Of a DNA stretch of 64,000 nt, positions 46,195 to 55,703 are shown piece by piece. Numbering within the stretch: position 1 is the first letter of the stretch; every line of letters starts with the position of its first letter. The stretch lies in NCBI GenBank assembly GCA_963662395.1, contig OY759511.1, positions 3,844,001-3,908,000 on the forward strand. Reading direction: 5' to 3'. Position numbers and translations under genes: made by a program. A model generated the notes under the pieces. The model ran no database searches, was not told the DNA's origin, and worked only from the letters and a program-made list of their open reading frames with translations. The DNA comes from JAPOXR01 sp963662395 (GTDB taxonomy: Bacteria > Pseudomonadota > Alphaproteobacteria > Rhodobacterales > Rhodobacteraceae).

Positions 46195-48150
46195 TCAGCT
46201 GTCGTTTGTCCCGGCCTGGTCGTCCGGACGGTCGCCGCCGGTCTCCGGCGCTTCATGGTCCTCGCCGAACCGGATCGTTTCGCTGCCCGGGCCGGACACA
46301 TCCTTCAGACCCTCGACCGGACCGAGATTCATTTCCCTGTTCAGCTCGCGCAATCGCTGGATATAGATGTCGTTTTTCTCGATCGGGATGTCGGGATCCC
46401 AGACCAGCGCCAGTTCTCGGGTCGATTTCTGGTCAAAGCGAAAATAGGCCCGCGCCCTCTGATGTGCCTCATCCTCGGGAAGTCCCATCTTCTGCAGGAC
46501 ATACCGCCCGGCCCTGACCGAGCTGTCCAGGGTCTCGCGGACGATATGGGTCGCACCCTCCTGGTAGAGTTCAAAGGCATGAATCCGGTCGAATGCCCTG
46601 GCGATGATCGTCAGATCCGGTCGCCGCCGCCGTGCATACTTGACCAGCTCCGTGGTCTTGTCGGCCATGTCGATGGCGATGACCAGCACCTTGGCCTCGT
46701 TGATGCCGGCCGCTTCCAGCAATTCGGGCCTGGTCGGGTCGCCGAGATAGGCCTTGACCCCGATTCGCCGCATCATGTTGATGACCCTGATGTCGCTGTC
46801 GAGAACCGTGGTTGGAATCCCGTTTCCGGCGGCAAAGTCGTTCACGACCTGGCCAAACCGTCCGACCCCTGCGATGATGACCGGCCCTGTGGAGGAGATG
46901 TCGAAATCGACCGCCCGGTCAACCGGATCGCCGATCCGTCTTGCCCGGTATTCATAGGCGATGAACAGCGCCGGCGTCAGGATCATCGACATGGCAACAA
47001 CCAGCATCAGGATATCGGCAAGTTCCACCGATATGACATTGGTCTGGGTCATGAAGATCAGCAGCACGAAACCGAATTCGCCAGCCTGGGCCAGGCCAAG
47101 GGTGAACAGCCACCGGTCGCGGCCGCGCAGGCGGAACAGATGGGCAAGCAGCATGAGCACGCCGGCCTTGAGGGCAATCATTCCCAGCGTCAGCCCGATC
47201 ACCGTCAGCAGATTGTCATACAGGACCACGAAATTGATCCCGGCACCGACCATGATGAAGAACAGGCCGAGCAGCAGCCCCTTGAACGGCTCGATATTCG
47301 ACTGCATCTCGTGTCGGAACTCGGAATTGGCCAGGACCACTCCGGCCAGGAAGGTTCCGAGAGCCGGCGACAGGCCGACAACCGTCATCAGCAGCGCGGT
47401 GCTGACCACCAGCAGCAAGGTGGCGGCGGTGGAGATTTCCATGAGGCCGGTCGAGGAAATATAGCGGAACAGCGGGCGACCGAGGAAGTGGCCGACAAGG
47501 ATGATGAAGGCAATCGATGCCAGCATGACCCCGGCGATTCCCCATCCGGGCAGGCTCTCGATGAAAGCCTGTGCCAGCACCGCACCTTCACCGGCCCCCT
47601 CGCCTGCGTCATGAACCGGGTCCGGCCCGGCACCGCCGCCTGCGATCAGCAGGGGAATGATCACCAGCATGGGAATGACAGCCACGTCCTGGGTCAGCAG
47701 CACCGACAGGCCGGACCGCCCGCCATTGGTCTGGGTCAGGCCCTTTTCCGACAGGACCTGGAGAACCATGGCCGTGGACGACAGGGCCAGCGCCATGCCG
47801 ACGGCGATGCTGGTGGTCAGCGGCAGGCCCAGCAACCTGCCGGCAGCGGCGATGAGGCATGTCGTCAGCACCACCTGCAGGCCGCCAAGCCCCAACAGCT
47901 TGTGCCGAAGCTTCCACAGGGTTTCGGGATTGATTTCCAGGCCGATCACGAACAGCAGCATGACCACGCCGAACTCGGCGAAATGCACCAGCTCCGTGGC
48001 CGGTGCGCCGAGCAGCCCGCTGACCTGCCCGACCACGATACCGGCGCCAAGATAGCCCAGCACCGATCCAAGTCCCAGCCGCTTGGAAAGCGGAACCGCG
48101 AAGACGGCCGCTGCCAGCAGGATGGTGGCCTGTACCAGGAAACCGCTCAT
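46195..48150 (-). CDS. Kef-type cation:proton antiporter
   Basis: A 651-residue inner-membrane CPA2 antiporter. Residues 1 to about 400 form the Na+/H+ exchanger domain (LGYLGAGIVVGQVSGLLGAP, LLFVIGLEINPETLWKLRHK and LSVLLTQDVAVIPML). From about 410 a cytosolic RCK_N domain follows (VIIAGVGRFGQVVNDFAAGN), and there is a C-terminal acidic tail. KefB/KefC relatives export K+ and are gated by glutathione adducts during electrophile stress. It is divergent from the reductive dehalogenase gene. Confidence 0.9.
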   Translation of the reverse strand: MSGFLVQATILLAAAVFAVPLSKRLGLGSVLGYLGAGIVVGQVSGLLGAPATELVHFAEFGVVMLLFVIGLEINPETLWKLRHKLLGLGGLQVVLTTCLIAAAGRLLGLPLTTSIAVGMALALSSTAMVLQVLSEKGLTQTNGGRSGLSVLLTQDVAVIPMLVIIPLLIAGGGAGPDPVHDAGEGAGEGAVLAQAFIESLPGWGIAGVMLASIAFIILVGHFLGRPLFRYISSTGLMEISTAATLLLVVSTALLMTVVGLSPALGTFLAGVVLANSEFRHEMQSNIEPFKGLLLGLFFIMVGAGINFVVLYDNLLTVIGLTLGMIALKAGVLMLLAHLFRLRGRDRWLFTLGLAQAGEFGFVLLIFMTQTNVISVELADILMLVVAMSMILTPALFIAYEYRARRIGDPVDRAVDFDISSTGPVIIAGVGRFGQVVNDFAAGNGIPTTVLDSDIRVINMMRRIGVKAYLGDPTRPELLEAAGINEAKVLVIAIDMADKTTELVKYARRRRPDLTIIARAFDRIHAFELYQEGATHIVRETLDSSVRAGRYVLQKMGLPEDEAHQRARAYFRFDQKSTRELALVWDPDIPIEKNDIYIQRLRELNREMNLGPVEGLKDVSGPGSETIRFGEDHEAPETGGDRPDDQAGTNDS

Positions 48151-48441
48151 GGCGGTCGTCCTGTCGGCGTCATCGGATGCGCATCACGCCCGGTGAGGCC
48201 TGCCATCAGCCGGGGCCTGGTCGATCGTGGCCAGTTCGATATTTCCGGAACCGGATTCATGTGCCCTGTCTTGCCTTGCCGGAATCTATAGCATGTCGCG
48301 AAACAGATTCCCGCAGATATGTCACGGCAATGCCAGGCTGTCGGTCGGACGGTCGGGCCAGGCCAATTGCCGAGGCACCGGATAGAGGGTAGGCTCGGCG
48401 ACTGGTGCCCCGGGCATGACAGTTTGGTTGCGAGGTCGTGA

Positions 48442-51400
48442 TTGGACAGGTTTTCAGACAGGAATCGACCCTTCCATCTCGGCCGCTTTCCGCTTGAGGC
48501 GCTCGAGCGCGGCAATCACCCTCCCGACCCCGGAAATGTTGCCGGCGATCGGAAGCTGGATACCGAATCGCAGCCCCATCACTCGCTGGCCCATGCCATG
48601 GCAAGGTTTCTTGCCATGCTCGATACCGTGCGGGACGGCGACATCGTGAATCCGCCAGCGGAAATCCCCGAATGTCCGGTCGAGAGGGCACGGCACCTGA
48701 AGGCAGCCAGCTACTATTTTGACGCCTCCATGGTCGGCATCGCTGCCCTGGAGCCCGGGCATCTCCTCGATCGGCCACGTCGCAATCCGATGATCGCCGG
48801 TATCAGGAAGGAACTCGAGGCAGGGCAGCCGGTCACCTACGCCGCCGGTGTCGATGCCATCTATGCCGATACGCTGGCAGCCTCGAGAAAGGAATTCGGC
48901 CCGCTCGATGGCCATACCCATGCCATCACGGTGCTGGTCGAGTATTGCCGCGAGCCCGGCAGCACGGAGCCGGGAGCCGAGTGGTTCAGGGGAACCCAGG
49001 CCGAGCGGGCCGCCCTGCTGACCGCCAACACTGCCGTGGCCATGGCCAATTACATCCGGATGCTGGGATACGAGGCCCGTGCCCATACCGCCACCACCTC
49101 CGAGTACGATCTCAACCGCCTGGCGGTGACGGCCGGGCTGTGCTGCCCCGACGGCGACCGGGTCGTCAATCCCTTCGTCGGGGACAGGTTCGGGCTGGCG
49201 GCGATCAGCACCAGCCTGGCAATGGAGCCGGATTTGCCGCTTGCCGGAGACTCGGGCGCCCGGCGGCGAGCCGCCCGGCAAACCCCGTTTGCGAAACGGG
49301 AGTTTCGCAAGGGACCGCACCCGTTCGAGACCATCAGACGAGTTGATCAGCCAACGACACTGATTGACGGCCATCGGGTGCCGCGGTTTCCCAAGCGCGC
49401 CGATTTCTTTGCCCGCGCGCTGTTCGGCGACCTCGGAGAGCAGGTCCAGGAAGCAGCGAAGGGCGGATATTATGTCATGAAGAGCCCGATTGGCGGATGC
49501 GCCAGGCGGGCGCTCGGGGCGCTGCTGCTGCTGCAATTCGGCGAGGCGCGGGGCCCGGTATCCGAAACGGCAACGGACCCGCAGCGCAATGCCGACAATG
49601 TGAAGGGGGCCTCCTACTACCTTGCCACCGATGCCGTCGGCATCTGCGCGGCACCGGACTGGACCTATTACTCGCATGATGCCGGCGGCAACGAGATCAC
49701 GCCCTACCACGACAATGCCATTTCGATGCTGTACGATCAGGGGTTCGATACCATGGAGGGCGCATCGGGCGATGACTGGATTTCGGTTGCCCAGTCGATG
49801 CGCGCCTATCTGCGGTTCTCGCTCATCGGGGGCGTGATCGCCGAACAGATCCGGCGACTTGGATACTCGGCCAGGGTGCACTCGGTTCTGGACAGCGAGG
49901 TACTGCAACCACCGCTGCTGCTCCTGTCCGGACTTGGCGAGGTGAGCCGGATCGGCGAGGTCATTCTCAACCCGTTTCTCGGGCCCCGCCTCAAATCCGG
50001 TGTCGTGACAACCTCGATGCCGCTTGCCGAAGACAGGCCCATCGATTTCGGTCTGCAGCGATTTTGCCGATCCTGCAACAAATGCGCCCGGGAATGCCCG
50101 TCCGGTGCCATCACTGCCGGGCCGAAGCTGATGTACAATGGCTACGAGATCTGGAAGACCGATGCCGAAAAATGCGCCCGGTACCGACTCACCAATGCGG
50201 CTGGAGGCATGTGCGGCCGCTGCATGAAGACCTGCCCGTGGAACCTGGAAGGGTTGTTTGCCGATCATTCCTTCCGGTGGCTGGCCATGAACATGCCGGG
50301 CGCGGCGCCGCTGCTTGCCTGGCTCGACGACAGCCGCGGCCGGGGCGAAATCAACCCGGTCAAGAAATGGTGGTGGGATATCGAGCTTGACCGCGACACC
50401 GGCCGCTACGTCGCGGCAGGGAAGACCAACGCCCGCGGTCTCAATACGCGATTGAAGATCAGGCATGAGGAGCAGAGCCTGGCGGTCTACCCGGCCGATG
50501 TCATGCCGGCGCCGTTTCCGGTGAAACAACCGGTTGACCGCGACCAGGGAATCGAGCGCTACCGGGCGATGCTGACACCAGCCGAATACCGGCAGCGGCT
50601 CGAGGACGGGGAAGATGCCGACCTGGTGCCGGCCATCACCGAACACGAAGGACCGCCCCCGGTATTTCCGGTCGTGGTGGTGAGCCGTGACGATGTGTCG
50701 GAGACGATTGTCAGGTTCGAGATGGCCGATGCCGACGGGGAGCCACTTCCGCAATTCTCCGCCGGTGCCCATGTCGACGTGGTGGTTGCCCCCGAATACG
50801 AGCGGCAGTTCTCGCTGGCAGGCGATCCGGCCGATCGCTCGAGATACGTGATCGGCATGCAGCGAGAGACCAATGGCCGTGGTGGCTCCGACCTCATGTA
50901 CCGCGCCTTCAGACCCGGTCGGCGGGTATTCATTTCCCGGCCGCGGAACCATTTTCCCCTCGATGAGACGGCTGGCTTCTCGCTCCTCCTCGGCGGTGGC
51001 ATCGGCATCACCCCGCTGGTCTCGATGGCGCATCGCCTCCATGCCATTGGCCGGGATTTCGCCTTTCATTGCAGCGCCCGGTCGGCTGGCCATCTCGGAT
51101 TTTCCCGGGAGTTGCAGGAGGCCGGATGGGCGGACAGGGTTGTCCTGCACCTGACCGACGAGGGCAGCAGGGCAAGGCTGGACCGGATCATTCGGAAGTT
51201 CGAGCCAGGCTTTCGCCTCTATTGCTGCGGCAGCGACCGGTATATGGATGCAGTGTTCGAGGCGGCCGCCCTCCGGGGCTGGCCGGAAGACGGCATGTCA
51301 CGGGAGTATTTTACCACGCCCGAGCTTCCGCCGCGCCCGAGCCTGCCATTCCTGCTGGACCTGGCCCGGTCGGGGCGAACGATCGAGGTGGCGGCAGACG

Positions 51401-51609
51401 AGAGCGCGGTTGACGCGCTTGCCAGGGTCGGTCTCCCGGTTGACACCAAGTGTTCGGACGGCCTGTGCGGGGTCTGCGCGGTCCGCTACCTGTCCGGGGA
51501 TGTCGACCACCGCGACTTCGTTCTCTCGGGGGCGGAACGGAAGGAACGGATGCTGCTCTGCTGTTCGAGGGCCAGCGAGGATGGCGCCACCATCAGGATC
51601 GAGATGTAG
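48442..51609 (+). CDS. Self-contained reductive dehalogenase fused to a flavin/2Fe-2S reductase
   Basis: A 1055-residue cytoplasmic protein. Residues about 85–265 form an incomplete dehalogenase-like repeat without Fe-S cysteines (AASYYFDASMVGIAAL to NPFVGDRFGLAAI). Residues about 390–600 form a complete reductive dehalogenase (KGASYYLATDAVGICAAPDW, NPFLGPRLKSGVVTTSMPLA). Two 4Fe-4S sites follow (Cys542, 545, 548, 552 and Cys578, 591, 594, 598). From about 740 there is a phthalate-dioxygenase-reductase-like module: flavin (RQFSLAGDP), NAD (GGGIGITPLVSM) and a 2Fe-2S domain (Cys1004, 1009, 1012, 1040 or 1041). There is no Tat signal and no rdhB anchor, so it resembles the catabolic BhbA type. 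The TTG start has GAGG six bases upstream. The corrinoid should come from cobalamin. Confidence 0.9.
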   Translation: MDRFSDRNRPFHLGRFPLEALERGNHPPDPGNVAGDRKLDTESQPHHSLAHAMARFLAMLDTVRDGDIVNPPAEIPECPVERARHLKAASYYFDASMVGIAALEPGHLLDRPRRNPMIAGIRKELEAGQPVTYAAGVDAIYADTLAASRKEFGPLDGHTHAITVLVEYCREPGSTEPGAEWFRGTQAERAALLTANTAVAMANYIRMLGYEARAHTATTSEYDLNRLAVTAGLCCPDGDRVVNPFVGDRFGLAAISTSLAMEPDLPLAGDSGARRRAARQTPFAKREFRKGPHPFETIRRVDQPTTLIDGHRVPRFPKRADFFARALFGDLGEQVQEAAKGGYYVMKSPIGGCARRALGALLLLQFGEARGPVSETATDPQRNADNVKGASYYLATDAVGICAAPDWTYYSHDAGGNEITPYHDNAISMLYDQGFDTMEGASGDDWISVAQSMRAYLRFSLIGGVIAEQIRRLGYSARVHSVLDSEVLQPPLLLLSGLGEVSRIGEVILNPFLGPRLKSGVVTTSMPLAEDRPIDFGLQRFCRSCNKCARECPSGAITAGPKLMYNGYEIWKTDAEKCARYRLTNAAGGMCGRCMKTCPWNLEGLFADHSFRWLAMNMPGAAPLLAWLDDSRGRGEINPVKKWWWDIELDRDTGRYVAAGKTNARGLNTRLKIRHEEQSLAVYPADVMPAPFPVKQPVDRDQGIERYRAMLTPAEYRQRLEDGEDADLVPAITEHEGPPPVFPVVVVSRDDVSETIVRFEMADADGEPLPQFSAGAHVDVVVAPEYERQFSLAGDPADRSRYVIGMQRETNGRGGSDLMYRAFRPGRRVFISRPRNHFPLDETAGFSLLLGGGIGITPLVSMAHRLHAIGRDFAFHCSARSAGHLGFSRELQEAGWADRVVLHLTDEGSRARLDRIIRKFEPGFRLYCCGSDRYMDAVFEAAALRGWPEDGMSREYFTTPELPPRPSLPFLLDLARSGRTIEVAADESAVDALARVGLPVDTKCSDGLCGVCAVRYLSGDVDHRDFVLSGAERKERMLLCCSRASEDGATIRIEM

Positions 51610-51630
51610 GAACGGGCGCGGCAGGATACC

Positions 51631-52674
51631 ATGAAGATATTTCACGATGACGCTCACCGGCTGCACGCCCCGAGGGGAGAGTTGCATGGCGGCGAACTCG
51701 TCGAGCCTTTCGAGAGGCCGTCGAGGATCGACTGCATCCTGCAATGGCTGGACCGGCACGGGTTCAGCGACATCGAGGCGCCCGGGGAGTTCGACCCCGG
51801 TCCGGCGCGGTCAGTGCATGATGCCGGCTACCTGTCCTTCCTCGAGAATGCCTGGAGCGACTGGCAGCAGGAGGGATTCTCCGGCGACCTGATTCCGTCG
51901 ACATTTCCGGTCCGCAGGATGCCTGGCCAGGACTGCCCGGAGAGCATCGACGGCAGGGCCGGCTACTATGCGCTGGCGGCCGAGACCTCGATCACTGCCG
52001 GTACCTGGGCGGCGGCGATGGCGTCCTGTTCATCGGCACAGGCGGCGCAGCGCCATGTCGCCTCGGTCGGGGGCCGGGGCCGGACGGCCCTTGCCCTGTG
52101 CCGCCCGCCCGGCCATCATGCCATGAAGGACATGTTCGGTGGCTACTGCTTTCTCAACAACGCGGCCATTGCCGCACAGATGTTTGTCGATGAGGGCGCG
52201 GCCAGGGCCGCCATTCTCGACGTGGATTTTCACCACGGCAATGGCACCCAGGACATCTTCTATGACCGGGCAGACGTGCTGTTCGCGTCGCTGCACGGCG
52301 ACCCTGCCCATGCGTTCCCCTATTTCTCCGGCCATGCTGGCGAGAAGGGGGTCGGCGCCGGTGAAGGAGCCAACTTCAATTTCCCGATGGGCAAGGGCAC
52401 CCGCTACGATGAATGGAGCCAGGCGCTTGGCACCGCAATCGGGATCATCCGCGAATTCGGTGCCGAGGTGCTGGTGGTATCGCTCGGCGTTGACACCTAT
52501 CGGAAAGACCCGATCAGTTTCTTCCGGCTGGAGACCGGTGACTTTGCCCGGTGCGGCGCCGCCATTGCCGAATTGCAGCTGCCAACGGTCGTGGTCATGG
52601 AAGGCGGCTATGCGATCGATGAAATCGGCATCAATACGGTCGGTTTCCTCGAAGGCCTGGGTGGCCGGCCATGA
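51631..52674 (+). CDS. Histone deacetylase/acetylpolyamine amidohydrolase family protein
   Basis: A 347-residue zinc deacetylase. Conserved motifs are CRPPGHHAMKDMFGGYCFLN, AILDVDFHHGNGTQDIFYDR and VVSLGVDTYRKDPISFF. The length and the GVDTYRKDP run fit acetylpolyamine amidohydrolases. It begins 22 bases after the reductive dehalogenase, so the two may share a transcript, though a functional tie is not obvious. Confidence 0.88.
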   Translation: MKIFHDDAHRLHAPRGELHGGELVEPFERPSRIDCILQWLDRHGFSDIEAPGEFDPGPARSVHDAGYLSFLENAWSDWQQEGFSGDLIPSTFPVRRMPGQDCPESIDGRAGYYALAAETSITAGTWAAAMASCSSAQAAQRHVASVGGRGRTALALCRPPGHHAMKDMFGGYCFLNNAAIAAQMFVDEGAARAAILDVDFHHGNGTQDIFYDRADVLFASLHGDPAHAFPYFSGHAGEKGVGAGEGANFNFPMGKGTRYDEWSQALGTAIGIIREFGAEVLVVSLGVDTYRKDPISFFRLETGDFARCGAAIAELQLPTVVVMEGGYAIDEIGINTVGFLEGLGGRP

Positions 52675-52885
52675 GCGGAGAATCGGCCCGGCACCACCTG
52701 TCCCCGATCGTGTTCGCTGCCTCCCGGTGCCGGGCCGGGAGACACGGGACGCCGCTTGATGACATCGAGCCGGCACTGGTAGGGCAATTGCGGGGCCGGC
52801 TTGTCCGGCATGGAGTGCGCTCTCCGGTTGCAAGGTCGCATGTCGACCCGGCCGCCATCAGCATGACAGAAGGGCAATCGTCGAG

Positions 52886-53917
52886 ATGACGGGATTCAAG
52901 CAGACATGCTGTCCGGAAGGCGATGCCGCCACCAGCCCCGATTGTCACCACGACCGTTTCGCTCGTCCCGCACCCCTCCCGGCTGGTTTCGCCTGCCTCC
53001 GGAGCCTGCCTGGTCCGGGGCTTGCCCTCGTCCTCATGCTGCAGGCCGGCATCGCTCTTGCCGATTTCGAGGATGGGTGGGACGCCTACCAGTCAGGCGA
53101 ATTCGGCATTGCCTACTCGGAGTGGCTTCCCCTGGCAGAAGAGGGGCACTCGGGGGCCCAACTCAATATCGGCGTGATGTACAGGAAGGGCGAGGGTGTG
53201 CCGCAGGACCCGGAAAAGGCGTTTCACTGGTTCTCCAGGGCAGCCGAGGCCGGCGATAGTGCCGCCCAGTACAATATTGCCATCCTCTATCGCGACGGGT
53301 TGGGGACCGGGAAGGACGAGGCGGCGGCACTGGAATGGTTTCGAAAATCCGCCGAACAGGGGAATTCCTTTGGTCAGCTGCAACTCGGCCTCGACCAGTT
53401 GTATGGCCGGACCGCCGAGCAGGATCTGAAGTCGGGAATCCTGTTGATCAACAGGGCTGCCGAGGCCGGCAATCCCCATGCCGCATACGAGTTGGCCAAG
53501 ATCTATCAACACGGATGTGCGCTTACCGAGGAGAATGCCGAGGCCGTGAAATGGTTCGAGCGGGCCGCGCTTGCCAGGCATTCGGCTGCGGCATTTGCCG
53601 CCGGGTTGATGTATTCCGAGGGTTGCGGAATTCCTGCCGACCCCGAACGCGGCCACGCCTGGCTCACGGTCGCCCATCGCCGGGGTCAGGCCGATGCCGA
53701 AGCCAGGGCAGAGCAACTCGGCGAGACCCTGGATGACAGTCGGCTGGAGGCCGCCGGAGAGTTGGCCAGATCATTCCTTTCGGGGACCGGCGCCTCCGTC
53801 ACCGACGCCGTGAACGGTACCGAAGAGGCCAGTGAGGGGCAGCCGGAGGTCCAGATGGTGCCCCCCGGTCAGTACGGGGACAAGGATGAACAGGCCGGCA
53901 ACGACGACGCATCATGA
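52886..53917 (+). CDS. Exported Sel1-repeat protein
   Basis: A 343-residue protein with an N-terminal hydrophobic segment (LALVLMLQAGIALA) followed by five or six Sel1-like repeats. Typical units are AQLNIGVMYRKGEGVPQDPE then KAFHWFSRAAEAGD, and AQYNIAILYRDGLGTGKDEA then AALEWFRKSAEQG. The annotated ATG 52886 leaves a long N-terminus before the signal, so the true start may be further in. Sel1 proteins act as scaffolds; the partner is not known. Confidence 0.75.
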   Translation: MTGFKQTCCPEGDAATSPDCHHDRFARPAPLPAGFACLRSLPGPGLALVLMLQAGIALADFEDGWDAYQSGEFGIAYSEWLPLAEEGHSGAQLNIGVMYRKGEGVPQDPEKAFHWFSRAAEAGDSAAQYNIAILYRDGLGTGKDEAAALEWFRKSAEQGNSFGQLQLGLDQLYGRTAEQDLKSGILLINRAAEAGNPHAAYELAKIYQHGCALTEENAEAVKWFERAALARHSAAAFAAGLMYSEGCGIPADPERGHAWLTVAHRRGQADAEARAEQLGETLDDSRLEAAGELARSFLSGTGASVTDAVNGTEEASEGQPEVQMVPPGQYGDKDEQAGNDDAS

Positions 53918-54175
53918 TCAATCCTCGCCGCGTCCGGAAATGACGACGGGGAGAATCCCATCCTGGTCCGGACCTCGGAGCGGAACAGCCCTGGCGGCTT
54001 GCGTATTCTCGTTCGGACGGGAGGCATCATGAGGGTATCGGACATCGAAGGGATCCTGGCCCAAGGCCTGGGCACGTCCGGCCGGGTGACCTGTTGGCAA
54101 GCATGGCCGCCCCGAAGAGAGCGACATGGACAGACCTTCCTGCATGTGAGGTAGGCAGCCGGCCAAAGCCTCCTC

Positions 54176-54493
54176 CTACAGGAATACCTGCACCATGCCA
54201 TCGACAACCCTGGCTTCGATCATCCGCAGGTTGCGGCGGGCCGGCAGTGCCCTGGCCTCGCCGGTCCTGGCGTCGAACAGCCCCTGGTGCAGCGGGCATT
54301 CGATGAATTTCCCGTCAAAATACCCGTCACACAGATTGGCGGCCCCATGGGTGCACCGAGCCATGCTGGCAGTAATTCCGTCATCGGTATCGTAGATCGC
54401 CAATTCCCTGGTGCCGAAGCGGACCGGCGTGACATCGCCGGCTTCAAGCTCCGACACGGCAATCAGATCGTGCCATTTGCGCTCCCGCCTCAC
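54176..54493 (-). CDS. Rieske 2Fe-2S ferredoxin
   Basis: A 105-residue soluble Rieske protein of the naphthalene-dioxygenase ferredoxin type. The cluster ligands are Cys47-x-His49 (RCTHGA) and Cys66-x-x-His69 (CPLHQG). Its ATG overlaps the stop of the desaturase gene (ATGA at 54490–54493). It is therefore the likely electron donor to that enzyme, and might also serve the Rieske oxygenase 5 kb away. Confidence 0.9.
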   Translation of the reverse strand: MRRERKWHDLIAVSELEAGDVTPVRFGTRELAIYDTDDGITASMARCTHGAANLCDGYFDGKFIECPLHQGLFDARTGEARALPARRNLRMIEARVVDGMVQVFL

Positions 54494-55458
54494 CCTGTTT
54501 CGGAGGCGTTGGTCCCGAGGCGCGGACTCAGGCCGAGAATCTGCGACAGGATATCGATATGGGCACCAAGATAGCCGCGTTTCTCGACAAAGACATATCC
54601 TTCGAGTTTCCTGTGCAATTCAGGCAATGCATGGAAGGGAACCGAAGACGCGTAATGGTGCTCGGCATGGTAGTTCATGTTCCAGCACAGGAACCGCATC
54701 GGCATGGTCACCAGGTTGGTTCTGGTGTTGATCTTCATGTCCCGGATATTCGGCCTGCCGACATGCTCGGTCATCCGGATCATTCGCATGACCGGCTCGC
54801 CCAGGAACAGCGGCAGCCACCAGTACCAGATGACGCCCCACCACCCCGACCAGGCGCTGGCGGCCAGGATGGCCAGGTAGAGCAACACCATGATCCGAGC
54901 CTCGACAACCAGTGATCTGCGATCCTCTTCCGGAACAAACTGCTTTTCGGTCTCGGCGAAACGACCGGCGCAGTGCCGGATGATTTCCTTGAACTTCTGG
55001 TACCAGAACGGGATGGAACTGATGTACCACAGGTATTTTCCGGCAGAAATCGGCAACTCGATCAGTTCGGGGTCGCGGCCATGGAGCTGGGTGTAGGTGT
55101 GGTGATCGCAATGTTCGTAGCGGAAGAACCGGTTGGGAAGCATGATGGCAAACCCGCAACAGTTTCCGAACACCTCGTTCAGCCAGCGGGTCCGGAAGGC
55201 GGTGTAGTGCACGCATTCATGCTGGAGTGAAAAGTGATGAACCCAGACGATGCCATGCAGGAACATCGCCGGGACGAACCAGTAGGTCTCACGTGAAACA
55301 TGGACCAGAAGACCGGTGGCGGCCAGCACGCAGGCAAACATCACGAAATGCACGAGGCCGGGCATGTTGGAACGGCGCATCAGGTCCTTGAGTTCGCGCC
55401 GGCTCAGCGCACCCTCCTCGAGTGCCTGCGTGATTGGCGTCAATACCTGTTGTGACAT
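54490..55458 (-). CDS. Membrane fatty-acid desaturase-type enzyme
   Basis: A 322-residue membrane di-iron protein. The three His boxes are HECVHY, HCDHH and HAEHH, separated by hydrophobic helices. The start at 55458 (MSQQVLTPIT) is favoured; ATGs further upstream (55536, 55506) add unrelated residues. Family members desaturate or hydroxylate acyl chains or other hydrophobic substrates with electrons from ferredoxin, and the overlapping Rieske gene fits this. The substrate cannot be read. It is divergent from the amino-acid ABC importer. Confidence 0.85.
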   Translation of the reverse strand: MSQQVLTPITQALEEGALSRRELKDLMRRSNMPGLVHFVMFACVLAATGLLVHVSRETYWFVPAMFLHGIVWVHHFSLQHECVHYTAFRTRWLNEVFGNCCGFAIMLPNRFFRYEHCDHHTYTQLHGRDPELIELPISAGKYLWYISSIPFWYQKFKEIIRHCAGRFAETEKQFVPEEDRRSLVVEARIMVLLYLAILAASAWSGWWGVIWYWWLPLFLGEPVMRMIRMTEHVGRPNIRDMKINTRTNLVTMPMRFLCWNMNYHAEHHYASSVPFHALPELHRKLEGYVFVEKRGYLGAHIDILSQILGLSPRLGTNASETG

Positions 55459-55703
55459 TGCCACTGTCCAGTCTGCCCATGGCCGAGGGGCGGCCCGGGC
55501 ACCTTTCATACCGGCTGTATATTCGCTGCGTCTCACCTACTCAACAGAATGTTCTGGCCGGCCTGGCAGTCGTGAGGCGAGGGCAGGGTCTTTCGGCGGG
55601 TCGCCACATGGTCTGGCGAAAGACATCGGTTTACAGTTCACAAACAGTGCTGTTCAATGCATAATGGAATCCGGAGCCGCAATATCCCACGGGGGAGCCA
55701 ATA

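Noticed and set aside
46129..48291. 720-codon plus-strand frame opposite the Kef antiporter
   Set aside because: Gln/His/Asp-rich shadow of a membrane protein gene, with no recognisable domain.
48454..51150. Very long antisense open frame (898 codons) opposite the reductive dehalogenase
   Set aside because: It mirrors a gene with clear domains; its translation is His/Arg/Gly-rich without motifs. Long antisense frames are expected at this G+C.
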